A DNA stretch of 64,000 nucleotides from assembly GCF_001661915.1 (NCBI RefSeq), contig NZ_LYWY01000039.1, positions 522,725-586,724 of the forward strand, given 5' to 3'. Numbering within the stretch: the stretch's first letter is position 1; the number at the start of each line of letters is the position of its first letter. The notes beneath the pieces are model-generated. The model saw only the letters and a list, made by a program, of their open reading frames with translations, had not been told where the DNA came from and ran no database searches. The position numbers were made by a program, and so were the translations under genes. Positions 25,877 through 35,800 of this stretch are shown piece by piece. The stretch is from Croceicoccus pelagius (lineage in GTDB: Bacteria; Pseudomonadota; Alphaproteobacteria; Sphingomonadales; Sphingomonadaceae).

Positions 25877-25931
25877 GCACGCGCGCTTAGCCCTTGCAGA
25901 CGGCCCCGCGCAAGGCGCTATTAGGGCCGCG

Positions 25932-27995
25932 ATGCGCCCCGAAGTCCTCAATCCGCTTTTTGCTAGCGCCGACAGCCTGAAAGGCGTCGGGCCGAAGCTG
26001 GAAAAACCGCTCGAAAAGCTGGGTCTCACGCGGGTGAAGGACTTTGCCTACCACTTGCCCGACCGTTTCATCGACCGCCGCGTCGTTGCCAATCTCGACG
26101 ATGCAGGCATTGGCGAAAACGTGATAGTGCCGCTGACCCCTACGCAATATCGCGCCAGTCGCAGCGGGCGCGGGCCGTTCAACGTCATGGCGACGGACGA
26201 TATCGGCAATGTCGTCTCGCTCACCTATTTCGGGCGCGCGTCCTATACCGCGAAGAAACAGCTGCCGCTGAATGAGCGGCGTTGGGTCGCCGGCAAGCTC
26301 GACCAGTACGGCGATGCCTTGCAGATCGTGCACCCCGACCATGTGAGCGAAGAAGGCGGCGCGGCGTTCGGTGCGACATGCGAGCCTGTCTATGCGCTTT
26401 CGGACGGTCTGACGCAGGGTCGCTTGCAGGCGCTGATCGAACAGGCGCTGGGCGAATTGCCCGAGCTTCCCGAATGGATCGAGCCGGGGCAACTCGCCAA
26501 GCGCGAATGGCCGGCATGGCGCGATGCGCTGTTGCTGTCGCACAAGGGCGCGCACAAGGCGGCACGGGACCGGTTGGCCTATGACGAACTATTCGCCTCT
26601 GCGCTCGCATTGATGCTGGTGCGGGCAGACAACCGGCGGCGCAAGGGCGTGCCGCTCAAAGGCGACCGTCATTTGCGCGACAAGCTGCGCCTGCCGTTCG
26701 ACCTGACCGGCGCGCAGAAACGGTCGGTGGGTGAGATCGAGGGCGACATGGCGCAGCAGCACCCGATGCTGAGGCTGCTGCAGGGCGATGTCGGTTCGGG
26801 CAAGACGGCGGTTGCGCTCCACGCCATGCTGATCGCGGTAGAGGGCGGGGCGCAGGCGGCGTTGCTTGCACCGACCGAGATCCTTGCCCGTCAGCACTAT
26901 GAAACGTTGGTCGAAATGGCGCGCGGCACGGGGGTCGAGATCGCGATCCTGACCGGGCGCGACAAGGGTCGGGCGCGGGAATCGATCCTGATGGGCCTGC
27001 TCGACGGCGGCATCGACATCATCGTCGGTACTCATGCGATTTTTCAGGAAACGGTGAACTACCGCAATCTCGGGCTTGTCGTGATCGACGAGCAGCACCG
27101 GTTCGGCGTGGGGCAGCGGCTGATGCTTCAGCAGAAAGCCAAGGGCACGGCGCATTGCCTTGCCATGACGGCAACGCCGATCCCACGTACGTTGACCCTT
27201 GCACAATACGGAGAGATGGAAGTCTCGCGCCTCGACGAGATGCCGCCGGGGCGCAAGCCGATCGACACGCGGGTCATCGCGACCGAGCGGATGGACGATG
27301 TCGTCGCGGGGCTTCAGCGCCACGTCGCCGAGGGCAAGCAAGCCTATTGGGTCTGCCCCATGGTGCGCGAGCACGAGACAGAGGACATCGCGGCGGCGGA
27401 AGAGCGCTTCGACGCGCTGCGGCAGGTTCTGGGCGAGAACGCCGTGACGCTCGTCCACGGTCAGCTTCGGCCCGAGATCAAGGACGCGAATATGGCGCGC
27501 TTTGCCTCGGGTGAAGTCGCGGTGCTGGTCGCCACCACGGTGATCGAGGTGGGCGTCAACGTCCCCAATGCCTCGCTGATGGTGATCGAACAAGCCGAAC
27601 GCTTCGGCCTGGCCCAGCTTCACCAGCTGCGCGGCCGCGTCGGGCGTGGGGCGGAAAAGTCGGTGTGCCTGCTGCTGCGCGGCAATACGCTGTCGGAAAC
27701 GGGGCGCGAACGGCTGGCGCTGATGCGCGAGACGCAGGACGGGTTTCGGCTGGCTGAAGAGGATTTGCGGCTACGCGGCGGGGGCGAAATCCTGGGCACG
27801 CGGCAGTCGGGTGAGCAGGCTTTCGTGGTCGCGACGCCCGAACAGATCGCCGAACTGCTCGAAGTCGCGCACGACGATGCCCGCGTGCTGATGGAACGGG
27901 ACGGCGGCCTGACCGGCTCACGTGGAGAAGCTGCGCGGACCGCGCTCTACCTGTTTGAGCGCGATTACGGGGTGCAACTGCTGCGTGGCGGTTAG
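25932..27995 (+). CDS. recG: ATP-dependent DNA helicase RecG
   Basis: 687 residues. The wedge domain is at the N-terminus (residues about 10-150, starting LKGVGPKLEKPLEKLG), then helicase domains with Walker A GDVGSGKTAVAL, box DEQH (VVIDEQHRFGVGQR), TATPIPRTL, and a C-terminal LRGRVGRG. RecG remodels stalled replication forks and branched DNA. The start at 25932 matches the usual N-terminus. Its stop overlaps the convergent DUF1963 gene by 4 bp. Confidence 0.97.
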   Translation: MRPEVLNPLFASADSLKGVGPKLEKPLEKLGLTRVKDFAYHLPDRFIDRRVVANLDDAGIGENVIVPLTPTQYRASRSGRGPFNVMATDDIGNVVSLTYFGRASYTAKKQLPLNERRWVAGKLDQYGDALQIVHPDHVSEEGGAAFGATCEPVYALSDGLTQGRLQALIEQALGELPELPEWIEPGQLAKREWPAWRDALLLSHKGAHKAARDRLAYDELFASALALMLVRADNRRRKGVPLKGDRHLRDKLRLPFDLTGAQKRSVGEIEGDMAQQHPMLRLLQGDVGSGKTAVALHAMLIAVEGGAQAALLAPTEILARQHYETLVEMARGTGVEIAILTGRDKGRARESILMGLLDGGIDIIVGTHAIFQETVNYRNLGLVVIDEQHRFGVGQRLMLQQKAKGTAHCLAMTATPIPRTLTLAQYGEMEVSRLDEMPPGRKPIDTRVIATERMDDVVAGLQRHVAEGKQAYWVCPMVREHETEDIAAAEERFDALRQVLGENAVTLVHGQLRPEIKDANMARFASGEVAVLVATTVIEVGVNVPNASLMVIEQAERFGLAQLHQLRGRVGRGAEKSVCLLLRGNTLSETGRERLALMRETQDGFRLAEEDLRLRGGGEILGTRQSGEQAFVVATPEQIAELLEVAHDDARVLMERDGGLTGSRGEAARTALYLFERDYGVQLLRGG

Positions 27996-30253
27996 GCCGC
28001 GGCGACAGTCATCCGCACGCGATCGAAATTGCGGGCCGCAAGGTCATCGGGCGCGATCGTGAATTGCAGGACGCCGGTGCCGAAGAAGTGGCCCAGCGTC
28101 TCGTTGCCGCCGATTTCGAGCAGCAGGACTTCGTCTTCCACGAACTGGCCGACTTCTCCCTGCACGTAGCTCGGCGTGCCGAAAATGCGGTTGGGGACAG
28201 GTGCCTGCGGGTTGGCCGAGAGTCGATGAACGCCTGCTTCGGCGGCGATGCGTTCTGCGGGGATCGCATCCATCGCCTTGCCCTTCGCACCGATGGTCGT
28301 GTTGACCGCGGCGGAGACGAGGCTCTGGAAAACCGGTTCCAGCGGTTCGCGGACCTGTTCCATCCAGCCCCACATCTCGTTCGCCGAAAGCTGCGGGATG
28401 GAATCGAACGGCTCTTCACGCGATGCGACTGCGTAGAGCATGCGGGTCTCATCCAGCCATCGGGTAAGTTCGGCTGGCTGCCCGGGCTGACGCAGTTGGC
28501 CCAGCAGCCACGCGCAGACGATGCGGACGGCCGACCAATCGTGCGGGAAGGCGGGGTAGGGACGAGCGAACTCGCGCGGCAGCGGGGCCGGGGCAGGCGA
28601 AAGGTCGAGACGCGAAAGCGAGGTGTGGGTCGCGTCGTCGGACTGCCAGAATTTCGTGTCGTTGAGGCCAAGGTTCATGCCGACCGGCTCGAACGGCCAA
28701 TGCGGCAGGCGGCGCGGGATGATGCCGCGTGCGTCGTGATCTTCACCTGCGCAGATCGGCCAGGCCCAGATCGCTTGCGAGCCGTAAGCGGGCGCAAGGT
28801 CTTCGGGCGTTGCCACTGCGCTCCAGCCGTCGCCGTTTCCGGCTACGTGGATGAAGCGGTAGGCCATCGGCCTGCTCCAGTCGAGGTCCATGAACAGGTA
28901 CAGGGCACCATCGCGGGGCAGCAAGTCGGTCGGGTCGGTGACGGCAAGCTTCGCGCAGTCCCACTGCATAACGAAAGTCAGCGGGATGTCGCCAGCTTCG
29001 GTCATGGCGCGGGGCCATGCGAAATCAGGCGGCGCGACGGGTGAGCCGCCGTAGAACGAAAGGCCAGACGGGCCTGCGGGCGGTAATGCTTCGCGGAAGA
29101 CGATGGCATGGCCGCGCGCCGCCTCGATGGGAGAAGAGGCGGGCGCGGTTTCCGGTGTGGGCTTTGCGGCGGGGGCGGCATTTGCGGCTTCCTCGGCCAC
29201 TTCCTCCTCGCGCGGCACGAGGCTCATCGGCTTGGCCGGGCCGGTAGCCGCGAAGCGCTCGAAGTCCTCGAAGTCCTCGAAGTTGCTGCAGTCGAGGCCG
29301 TGAGAGGCGGGCTCTTCAATCGCCGCGGGCTCGGGGCTTTCTAAGGATTCGGGCGCGGGATCTTCGTCGTCGTTCGAGAAGTCCAACGGCTCGTTCGCCG
29401 GATATTCCGGCTTTACCGGCGTTCTGACCGGCGCCTCGAAGCTGGCGAGGTCGAGCACTTCTTCGGCGGGCTCTTCGGCCACTCGGTCGACAGTTTCTTC
29501 TGCCGGCTCTTCGAAGTTCGAAAGGTCGAGGATTCCATCTTCCGGTTCTTCCCCGCTGGTGAAATAGTCCGGTTTTTGATTGGGAGAGACATGCTCGACC
29601 ACCTCAGCTTCCGGCTCGGAGAAGTCGGTGAGATCGAGAACTTCGTCCTCGCCTTCGTCTGCTTCTACTCCGCTTACGAAGGCGACCGGCTTTTCCTGCT
29701 GGGTATCTTCAACGAATGCGACCGGCTCTGCCTCGCCATAATCGTTGAGGTCGAGAACTTCTCCATCATCATCCTCGGTTACTTCATCAAACGGTGAAAG
29801 TTCGAGAACCGGAGGCTCGGCCTCGGCGACCGGCTCTTCCTCGACCGCGAATTCGCCTACCAGTTCAAGGACCGGCGGTTCGGGCGGACGTGTCGAATAG
29901 GCGGGCTGGGGGACGGGCGGGGCGTAAGCGGGCGGCTCCATCGCGCCCTGCATGTCGCGCGCCATCGGCGGAGGGCTGACTTGCGGCAGGGGGCGGTTTT
30001 CCAGACGCGCGCGGATCGAGGCGGGATTTAGATCGCGCACGGTTGCGTTCGCAGTCTGCAAGGTGCTATCCGCTCCTTCGCGGCGGCGCTGCTGTTCCGA
30101 ACGGTAGAGCAGGAAGATCAGCGCAAAGCCGATGAAGGACGCAAGGATCGTCGTCGAGAGCGGTATCTGCGGTAAAATCGTCTTCAACGCCACGATCGAA
30201 CCCGCAACGATCGTCGCGATCAGAATGATCCGTACAGAACCTGCCTGCTTCAT
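27992..30253 (-). CDS. DUF1963 domain protein with membrane anchor and acidic repeats
   Basis: 753 residues. Two transmembrane helices lie at the start (IILIATIVAGSIVALKTIL and LASFIGFALIFLLYR). Residues about 110-370 are highly acidic and Pro-rich and contain at least six copies of a short motif of the form E-V-L-D-L-x-x-F (EVLDLNDY, EVLDLTDF, GILDLSNF, EVLDLASF and variants). The last 350 residues are a DUF1963 domain: FYGGSPVAPPDFAWPR, MQWDCAKLA, DGALYLFMDLDW, IGGNETLGHFFGTGVLQF. The family is a YwqG-type fold of unknown function. The acidic tail of motifs suggests a protein-docking linker. Confidence 0.85.
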   Translation of the reverse strand: MKQAGSVRIILIATIVAGSIVALKTILPQIPLSTTILASFIGFALIFLLYRSEQQRRREGADSTLQTANATVRDLNPASIRARLENRPLPQVSPPPMARDMQGAMEPPAYAPPVPQPAYSTRPPEPPVLELVGEFAVEEEPVAEAEPPVLELSPFDEVTEDDDGEVLDLNDYGEAEPVAFVEDTQQEKPVAFVSGVEADEGEDEVLDLTDFSEPEAEVVEHVSPNQKPDYFTSGEEPEDGILDLSNFEEPAEETVDRVAEEPAEEVLDLASFEAPVRTPVKPEYPANEPLDFSNDDEDPAPESLESPEPAAIEEPASHGLDCSNFEDFEDFERFAATGPAKPMSLVPREEEVAEEAANAAPAAKPTPETAPASSPIEAARGHAIVFREALPPAGPSGLSFYGGSPVAPPDFAWPRAMTEAGDIPLTFVMQWDCAKLAVTDPTDLLPRDGALYLFMDLDWSRPMAYRFIHVAGNGDGWSAVATPEDLAPAYGSQAIWAWPICAGEDHDARGIIPRRLPHWPFEPVGMNLGLNDTKFWQSDDATHTSLSRLDLSPAPAPLPREFARPYPAFPHDWSAVRIVCAWLLGQLRQPGQPAELTRWLDETRMLYAVASREEPFDSIPQLSANEMWGWMEQVREPLEPVFQSLVSAAVNTTIGAKGKAMDAIPAERIAAEAGVHRLSANPQAPVPNRIFGTPSYVQGEVGQFVEDEVLLLEIGGNETLGHFFGTGVLQFTIAPDDLAARNFDRVRMTVAAA

Positions 30254-30389
30254 CGTATCCTCCGCGCAGCCCGCATGAATGCGCGGGCTGACGGGGGATC
30301 GTAGCGTCAATGGTTTACGAAAGACTTTAGGCGCGCTCTTGCGCCATTCCGGCGGGTTCGGAGAGTTAATCGCGGCCTTGGGGCGCGGA

Positions 30390-31775
30390 TCATTCTGCCG
30401 GTTCGGTGTGCGGCGTTTCCTCGATCAGGTTTACAAACTTCTCGCGCCACCAGTGGACGTCCTGCGTCCTCACGCCTTCAAGCAGCGCCTGGTGCCGCCG
30501 CTTGCGTTCTGCCAGGGGCATCGTCATCGCCCTGTGGATTGCGTCTGCCACTTCCTCGGGCGCGTAGGGGTTCACGATCAGCGCTTCCTTCATCTGCGCA
30601 GCGGCACCGGCAAAGCGCGAAAGCACCAGAACGCCGGGATCTTCCGGGTCCTGCGCCGCGACGAATTCCTTGGCGACGAGGTTCATCCCGTCGCGCAAGG
30701 GCGTGACGAGACCGACCTTGGCCGCACTGTACAGTGCGGTCAGCTCGTCCCGCGAATAGCCGCGGTTGACGTAACGGATCGGGGTCCAGTCCACTTCGGC
30801 AAAGGCGCCATTGATCCGGCCCGCCATCTCGTTCAGCTTTTCGCGGACGTGCTGGTACTGCTCGACCTGACCGCGCGATGGCGGTGCGACCTGAATTAGC
30901 ACGACCGAGCGGTGTGCTTCCTCGTGCTTGTTAAGATAGTGTTCGAAACTGTTGAGGCGTTCTTCCAGCCCCTTGGAATAGTCGAGCCGGTCGACCCCAA
31001 CGATCATGCTGAGCTGGCGCAACGAAACGCGCATGCGCTCTGACAGGTCCTGCGCGGCCTTCGTCGTGCTGGCCTGCAGGAAATTCTTGAAGTCGATGCC
31101 GATAGGGCAGACGACCGCGCGCAGGGTCATGTCGTCGACCGTCACGTATTCGCCGTCGACGGATCCACCCAGTTCGTTGACGCAATAGTGGAGGAAACTT
31201 TCCAGCCACTCCTCGGTCTGAAAGCCGATGACGTCATAGGCGAAGATCGTGCGGACCAGCCGCTCGTGATAGGGCAAAGAGACCAGCAGGCGCGTAGGTG
31301 GCCAGGGCGTGTGCAGGAAGAACCCGATGCGGTTCTTCACACCGTGTTCGCGCAGCTGCGAGGCGATCGGGATCAGGTGATAGTCGTTGATCCAGACCGT
31401 ATCGCCCGGTTCGATCATGACGTGGAGCGGTTCGGCAAAGCGCTTGTTCACACGCTCGTACCCGCTGCCGAAGCTGCGGTTATATTTCGCAAGATCGATG
31501 CGGTAGTGGAACAGCGGCCAGAGAGTGCGATTTGCAAAGCCGTTGTAGTATTCCTCGACGTCCTGCGGTTCGAGGTCGACCGTTGCCGAACGCACACCAT
31601 CGATCTCCTCGAACGAGACCGAGCCGTTGAATTCCTCGACCGTGCGGCCCGACCACCCGAACCAGAGACCGCCGGCTTCGCGCAATGCGGCCTGAAGCGC
31701 GACGGCAAGCCCGCCTTGCGCCGCATCGGGAGTCGGCATGGACACGCGGTTCGATACGACGATGAGGCGGCTCAT
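30390..31775 (-). CDS. otsA: Alpha,alpha-trehalose-phosphate synthase (UDP-forming)
   Basis: 461 residues from ATG 31775, with CAGGGG before it. It starts [14 protein letters not shown] and shows the GT20 features: [11 protein letters not shown] loop, [43 protein letters not shown], and [14 protein letters not shown]. It joins UDP-glucose and glucose 6-phosphate. With otsB, 34 bp upstream on the same strand, it makes trehalose as a compatible solute. Confidence 0.97.
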   Translation of the reverse strand: MSRLIVVSNRVSMPTPDAAQGGLAVALQAALREAGGLWFGWSGRTVEEFNGSVSFEEIDGVRSATVDLEPQDVEEYYNGFANRTLWPLFHYRIDLAKYNRSFGSGYERVNKRFAEPLHVMIEPGDTVWINDYHLIPIASQLREHGVKNRIGFFLHTPWPPTRLLVSLPYHERLVRTIFAYDVIGFQTEEWLESFLHYCVNELGGSVDGEYVTVDDMTLRAVVCPIGIDFKNFLQASTTKAAQDLSERMRVSLRQLSMIVGVDRLDYSKGLEERLNSFEHYLNKHEEAHRSVVLIQVAPPSRGQVEQYQHVREKLNEMAGRINGAFAEVDWTPIRYVNRGYSRDELTALYSAAKVGLVTPLRDGMNLVAKEFVAAQDPEDPGVLVLSRFAGAAAQMKEALIVNPYAPEEVADAIHRAMTMPLAERKRRHQALLEGVRTQDVHWWREKFVNLIEETPHTEPAE

Positions 31776-31809
31776 GCGGTCATTCCCCTGTTTGGGCATG
31801 TATTGGCGG

Positions 31810-32547
31810 TCATCCCGCAGGCTCCAACGCACGGGCGAGCCATGCGTTCACGGCGTTCGGATCGGAAAGATGATAGCTTGCACGGGTGTCACGAATGCGG
31901 CCGACGAGAATGCCGTGGCCGCCGTGGTCGCCGACGCGGGCGAAACCGTCCTCGTCGGTTACGTCATCACCCAAAAATATGGGTCGAAAACCCGCGAACG
32001 GCGCGTGGCTCATCAGTTCGGCAATGGCCGTACCCTTGTTCACTCCGCCGACCCGGACTTCGATCATGTCGTGGCCGTGCTGAAGGTGGAGGTCGCCCGC
32101 CACTCCCTTGGCAAGGTCGATCGAGGCATCGGCAAAGGAGGGTGCCAAACGGAAGTGTAGCGCGGCGCCAAGCGGCTTGTCCTCGAACAGGACGCCGTCC
32201 TTGCCATTTGCAAACTTTATGAAAGCGGCCTTTGCCTCGTCGAGCTCATCTGGCCGGTCCAGCCCGTCGCGGCTACCGTCGGGAAGCCGCCATTCCGCGC
32301 CGTGGCTGCCCGCGATGGAGAGGCCTTCGAAGCCGAAATCGTCCAGCACCTCGATCGCGCGCCCGCTGACGAGCGCGAGGCGGCCCTCGAACAAGACGGA
32401 AAGTCGGTTCATCCGATCGATCAATTCGCGCGTCACGACCACGCCTTCGGGCCGTTCGGCCAGCGGAACCAGAGTCCCGTCGAAGTCGAGCAGCAGCACG
32501 TCCCTGGTGGGATCGGGCGGTGGCGGCGATTGAAGCGGTAAGGTCAC
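31810..32547 (-). CDS. otsB: Trehalose-6-phosphate phosphatase
   Basis: 245 residues of the HAD superfamily, with LLLDFDGTLVPL at the N-terminus (nucleophile Asp), GSHGAEWR, and the C-terminal FLGDDVTDEDGFARV with the metal-binding Asp pair. It removes phosphate from trehalose 6-phosphate made by OtsA. It is the first gene of the otsB-otsA unit, transcribed away from the glutamate dehydrogenase gene. Confidence 0.96.
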   Translation of the reverse strand: MTLPLQSPPPPDPTRDVLLLDFDGTLVPLAERPEGVVVTRELIDRMNRLSVLFEGRLALVSGRAIEVLDDFGFEGLSIAGSHGAEWRLPDGSRDGLDRPDELDEAKAAFIKFANGKDGVLFEDKPLGAALHFRLAPSFADASIDLAKGVAGDLHLQHGHDMIEVRVGGVNKGTAIAELMSHAPFAGFRPIFLGDDVTDEDGFARVGDHGGHGILVGRIRDTRASYHLSDPNAVNAWLARALEPAG

Positions 32548-32842
32548 GTCCCGACCTATGTGGCCCGGGGAACGTGCCGGTCAAGGTTCATCTCGCACCT
32601 GCAGCACGTAAAACGGCAGATTTGTGCGACTTTCCTTGTGCACCAACCATCCCACAGCGATTGCCCCGATTGCGCCAATATGCGACGGGGCAGGCATTGA
32701 GAAACCCGCCTGCGGGGCGGCGCGAACCGATACGGCCGGGAGGAAGGTCGCCGGTTCGTCACGAACAGAAGTCACAATTCGGAACAAGGCCCGCAAAGGG
32801 CGGTTCCATCAGGTACGACCGACCCCGTTTTACGGCACAAGA

Positions 32843-35800
32843 ATGAATTGCGAGGGGAACTTGACCGAAATCGCAGACAAGCCGGGCATCGAAATGAAGA
32901 CGCTCGCTCCCGAACTCGTCCGACACATCGTCGACTCCGAACTTCCCGGCGACGAGCCGCTGGCAAAGGACAGGCGAGAGGAAATCGCCCAGTTCCTGCT
33001 CGAATCCTCAGCCATTCGCGAAAATGGCGATGTCATCATCGCCATCGCCTCGGTGCCCGAAGGGCGTCGCGGCACGCGCATCGCGATCGTGAACGACGAC
33101 ATGCCGTTCCTGGTCGATTCCATCGCATCCACGCTCGCCGATTTCGGGCTCGTCGCCGACACGCTGATCCATCCGGTCGTCCCGGTAGAGCGTGACGAGG
33201 CTGGCAAGCTGCTTGCCATCAAGGGCGAGAACAGCGACGCGCCTGAGGAATCGATGATCTATGTCGAGGCTGCGCGCGTTGACGGCGCGCATCGCCGTCA
33301 GATCGAGCAGGCTCTGAAGACGACGCTCGCCGACGTGCGCGCTGCGGTTGAGGACTGGCAGAAACTGGTCGCCGCGATGGAAAAAGACGCGCGTAGCGTT
33401 ACCGATCCCGAAGGGCGCGCCCTGTTGGACTGGTTTGCTGGCGGCATGCTGACGCAGCTAGGCCACGTGACGCGCAAGCGCGACGGGTCGAACAGCCAGC
33501 GCCTTGGCGTCTGCCGCAAGAGCGCGAAGGACATCCTTGCCGATGCATCGTGGGACCGCGCCTTCGCATGGTTCGACGACTTGGGTGACAAGGCGCTGTC
33601 GAAGGCGCCGCTGGTGGTGAAGGCGAACCAGATATCCAAGGTTCACCGCTCGGTCCCGCTCGACCTGTTCCTCATACCGGTTATGGAAAAGGGCAAGGTC
33701 GTCGCGATTTCCGCGCACGCGGGCGTCTGGACGAGTGCCGCGCTCAACACGCCGCCCGATGAAGTGCCGCGCATGCGCCGCGAATTCGGCGAGCTTACCG
33801 TGCGCCTCGGCTTCGATCCGCGCGGGCACACCGGCAAGGCGGTGCTTCATGCATTGACCGTCCTGCCGCACGATCTGCTCATCGGTTTGCAGGATCATGC
33901 CATCGCACGGCTTGCCACGATGATGTCGGGCCTCGTCGATCGTCCGAAACCGCGCCTTGCGCTGGTCGAGGCTGCGCTTTCGCGTCACCTGTTCGCTTTC
34001 GTGTGGCTACCGCGCGACCTGATGAGCACGCAGACCCGCATCCGCATCATGGACATGCTGGAAAGCGAGTCGAAGGCAGACATCCTCGACTGGACGCTGC
34101 AGATCGAGGGCGGAAACCTCGCCCGCCTGCACTTTGTGCTCGATATTCGCGGCGGGCAGCACGTTCCGGATGAAGGTGCGCTCGATGCGCGGCTTCAGAC
34201 GATGCTGCGCGGCTGGGAAGAGGCGGTCGAGCACGAGCTTGCCGCATTCGAGGAACCGGGCCGCGCCGCAGCCCTTGCCCTGCGCTTTGCCGCCGCGTTC
34301 CCTGTTTCCTACCGGGCCGACTACGGCGCGCAGGAAGCCGCGCTCGACATCCTGCGCATGAAGGGGCTGGCGAACCTTCCCGAGGATACGACTTCGCTTC
34401 GCCGCGATGCGCGTCTCTACCGGCTCGACAGCGATCCGGAAAACCAGCTTCGCCTGAAAGTCTATCAGTACGAAGGCACCTTGCCCCTGTCGGACGCGGT
34501 TCCGGCGCTTGAAAACTTCGGTTTCCGCGTTCTGGCCGAAATGCCGACGCGCCTCGATGAAAGCCGGATCGGCACGATCCATGACTTCTTACTCGGACTT
34601 GGCGACGATGCACCGGTCGATGCGGCGCTCGCACGGGCCAGCGACATCGAGGCGGCGATCGCAGCCGTGCTGAACAACCGGGCCGAGAACGACGTGTTTA
34701 ACCGACTGGTCGTTGCGACCGGTCTCGGGCACCAAGAGGCCGAGTGGCTTCGCGCGCTCTATCGCTATTTGCGGCAGGGCGGTCTTGGTTTCACGATCTA
34801 CACCGTGGTCGACGCTTTCGTTGGTGCGCCGGACGTGACCCGCGGCCTGGTCGACTTGTTCCGTTCGCGCCACGATCCCGCGATGGCCAAGGCCGACGCA
34901 GCGGCCGAAAAGGCGCGAAAGACGATCGTCGATGGTCTGGCCAAGGTCAACGCCATCAACGACGACCGTCTGCTTCGCCAGTACAACGCCACGATCGAAG
35001 CGATCTTGCGCACCAACGCCTTCGCGCCTGCCTCGGAAGAGGCGCTGGCGATGAAGTTCGATAGCGCAGGCGTTCCGGGCCTGCCCAAGCCGCTGCCCTG
35101 GCGCGAGATTTTTGTCTATTCGCGCCGGGTTGAAGGTATCCATCTTCGTGCAGGGCCGGTCGCGCGTGGCGGTCTGCGTTGGTCAGACCGGCGCGACGAC
35201 TATCGCACCGAAATACTCGGCCTGATGAAAGCGCAGCGCGTGAAGAATGCGGTCATCGTGCCGACGGGCGCGAAGGGCGGTTTTTATCCCAAGCAGCTTC
35301 CCGACCCCTCGAAGGACCGCGATAGCTGGGCCGCAGAGGGGAAGGCCAGCTACGAAATTTTCATCCGCGCGCTGCTTTCCGTCACCGACAACATCGTCGA
35401 CGACAAGGTCGTGCATCCCGATGGGGTCAAGATCCTCGACGGGGACGATCCCTATTTCGTCGTCGCCGCCGACAAGGGCACGGCCAGCTTCTCCGACATT
35501 GCCAACGCCATCGCACAGGCCGAAGGCTTCTGGCTGGGCGATGCTTTCGCCAGCGGCGGGTCCAACGGCTATGACCACAAGGCGATGGGCATCACCGCCC
35601 GTGGCGCTTGGATTTCGGTGCAGCGCCACTTCCTTGAAATGGGCGTCGACGTTCAGTCCGATACGATCAGCGTCGTTGGTTGCGGCGATATGTCGGGCGA
35701 CGTGTTCGGCAACGGCATGCTGCTGTCCAAGGCGATCAAGCTGGTCGCCGCATTCGACCACCGGCACATCTTTATCGATCCCGATCCCGATCCGGCCGCA

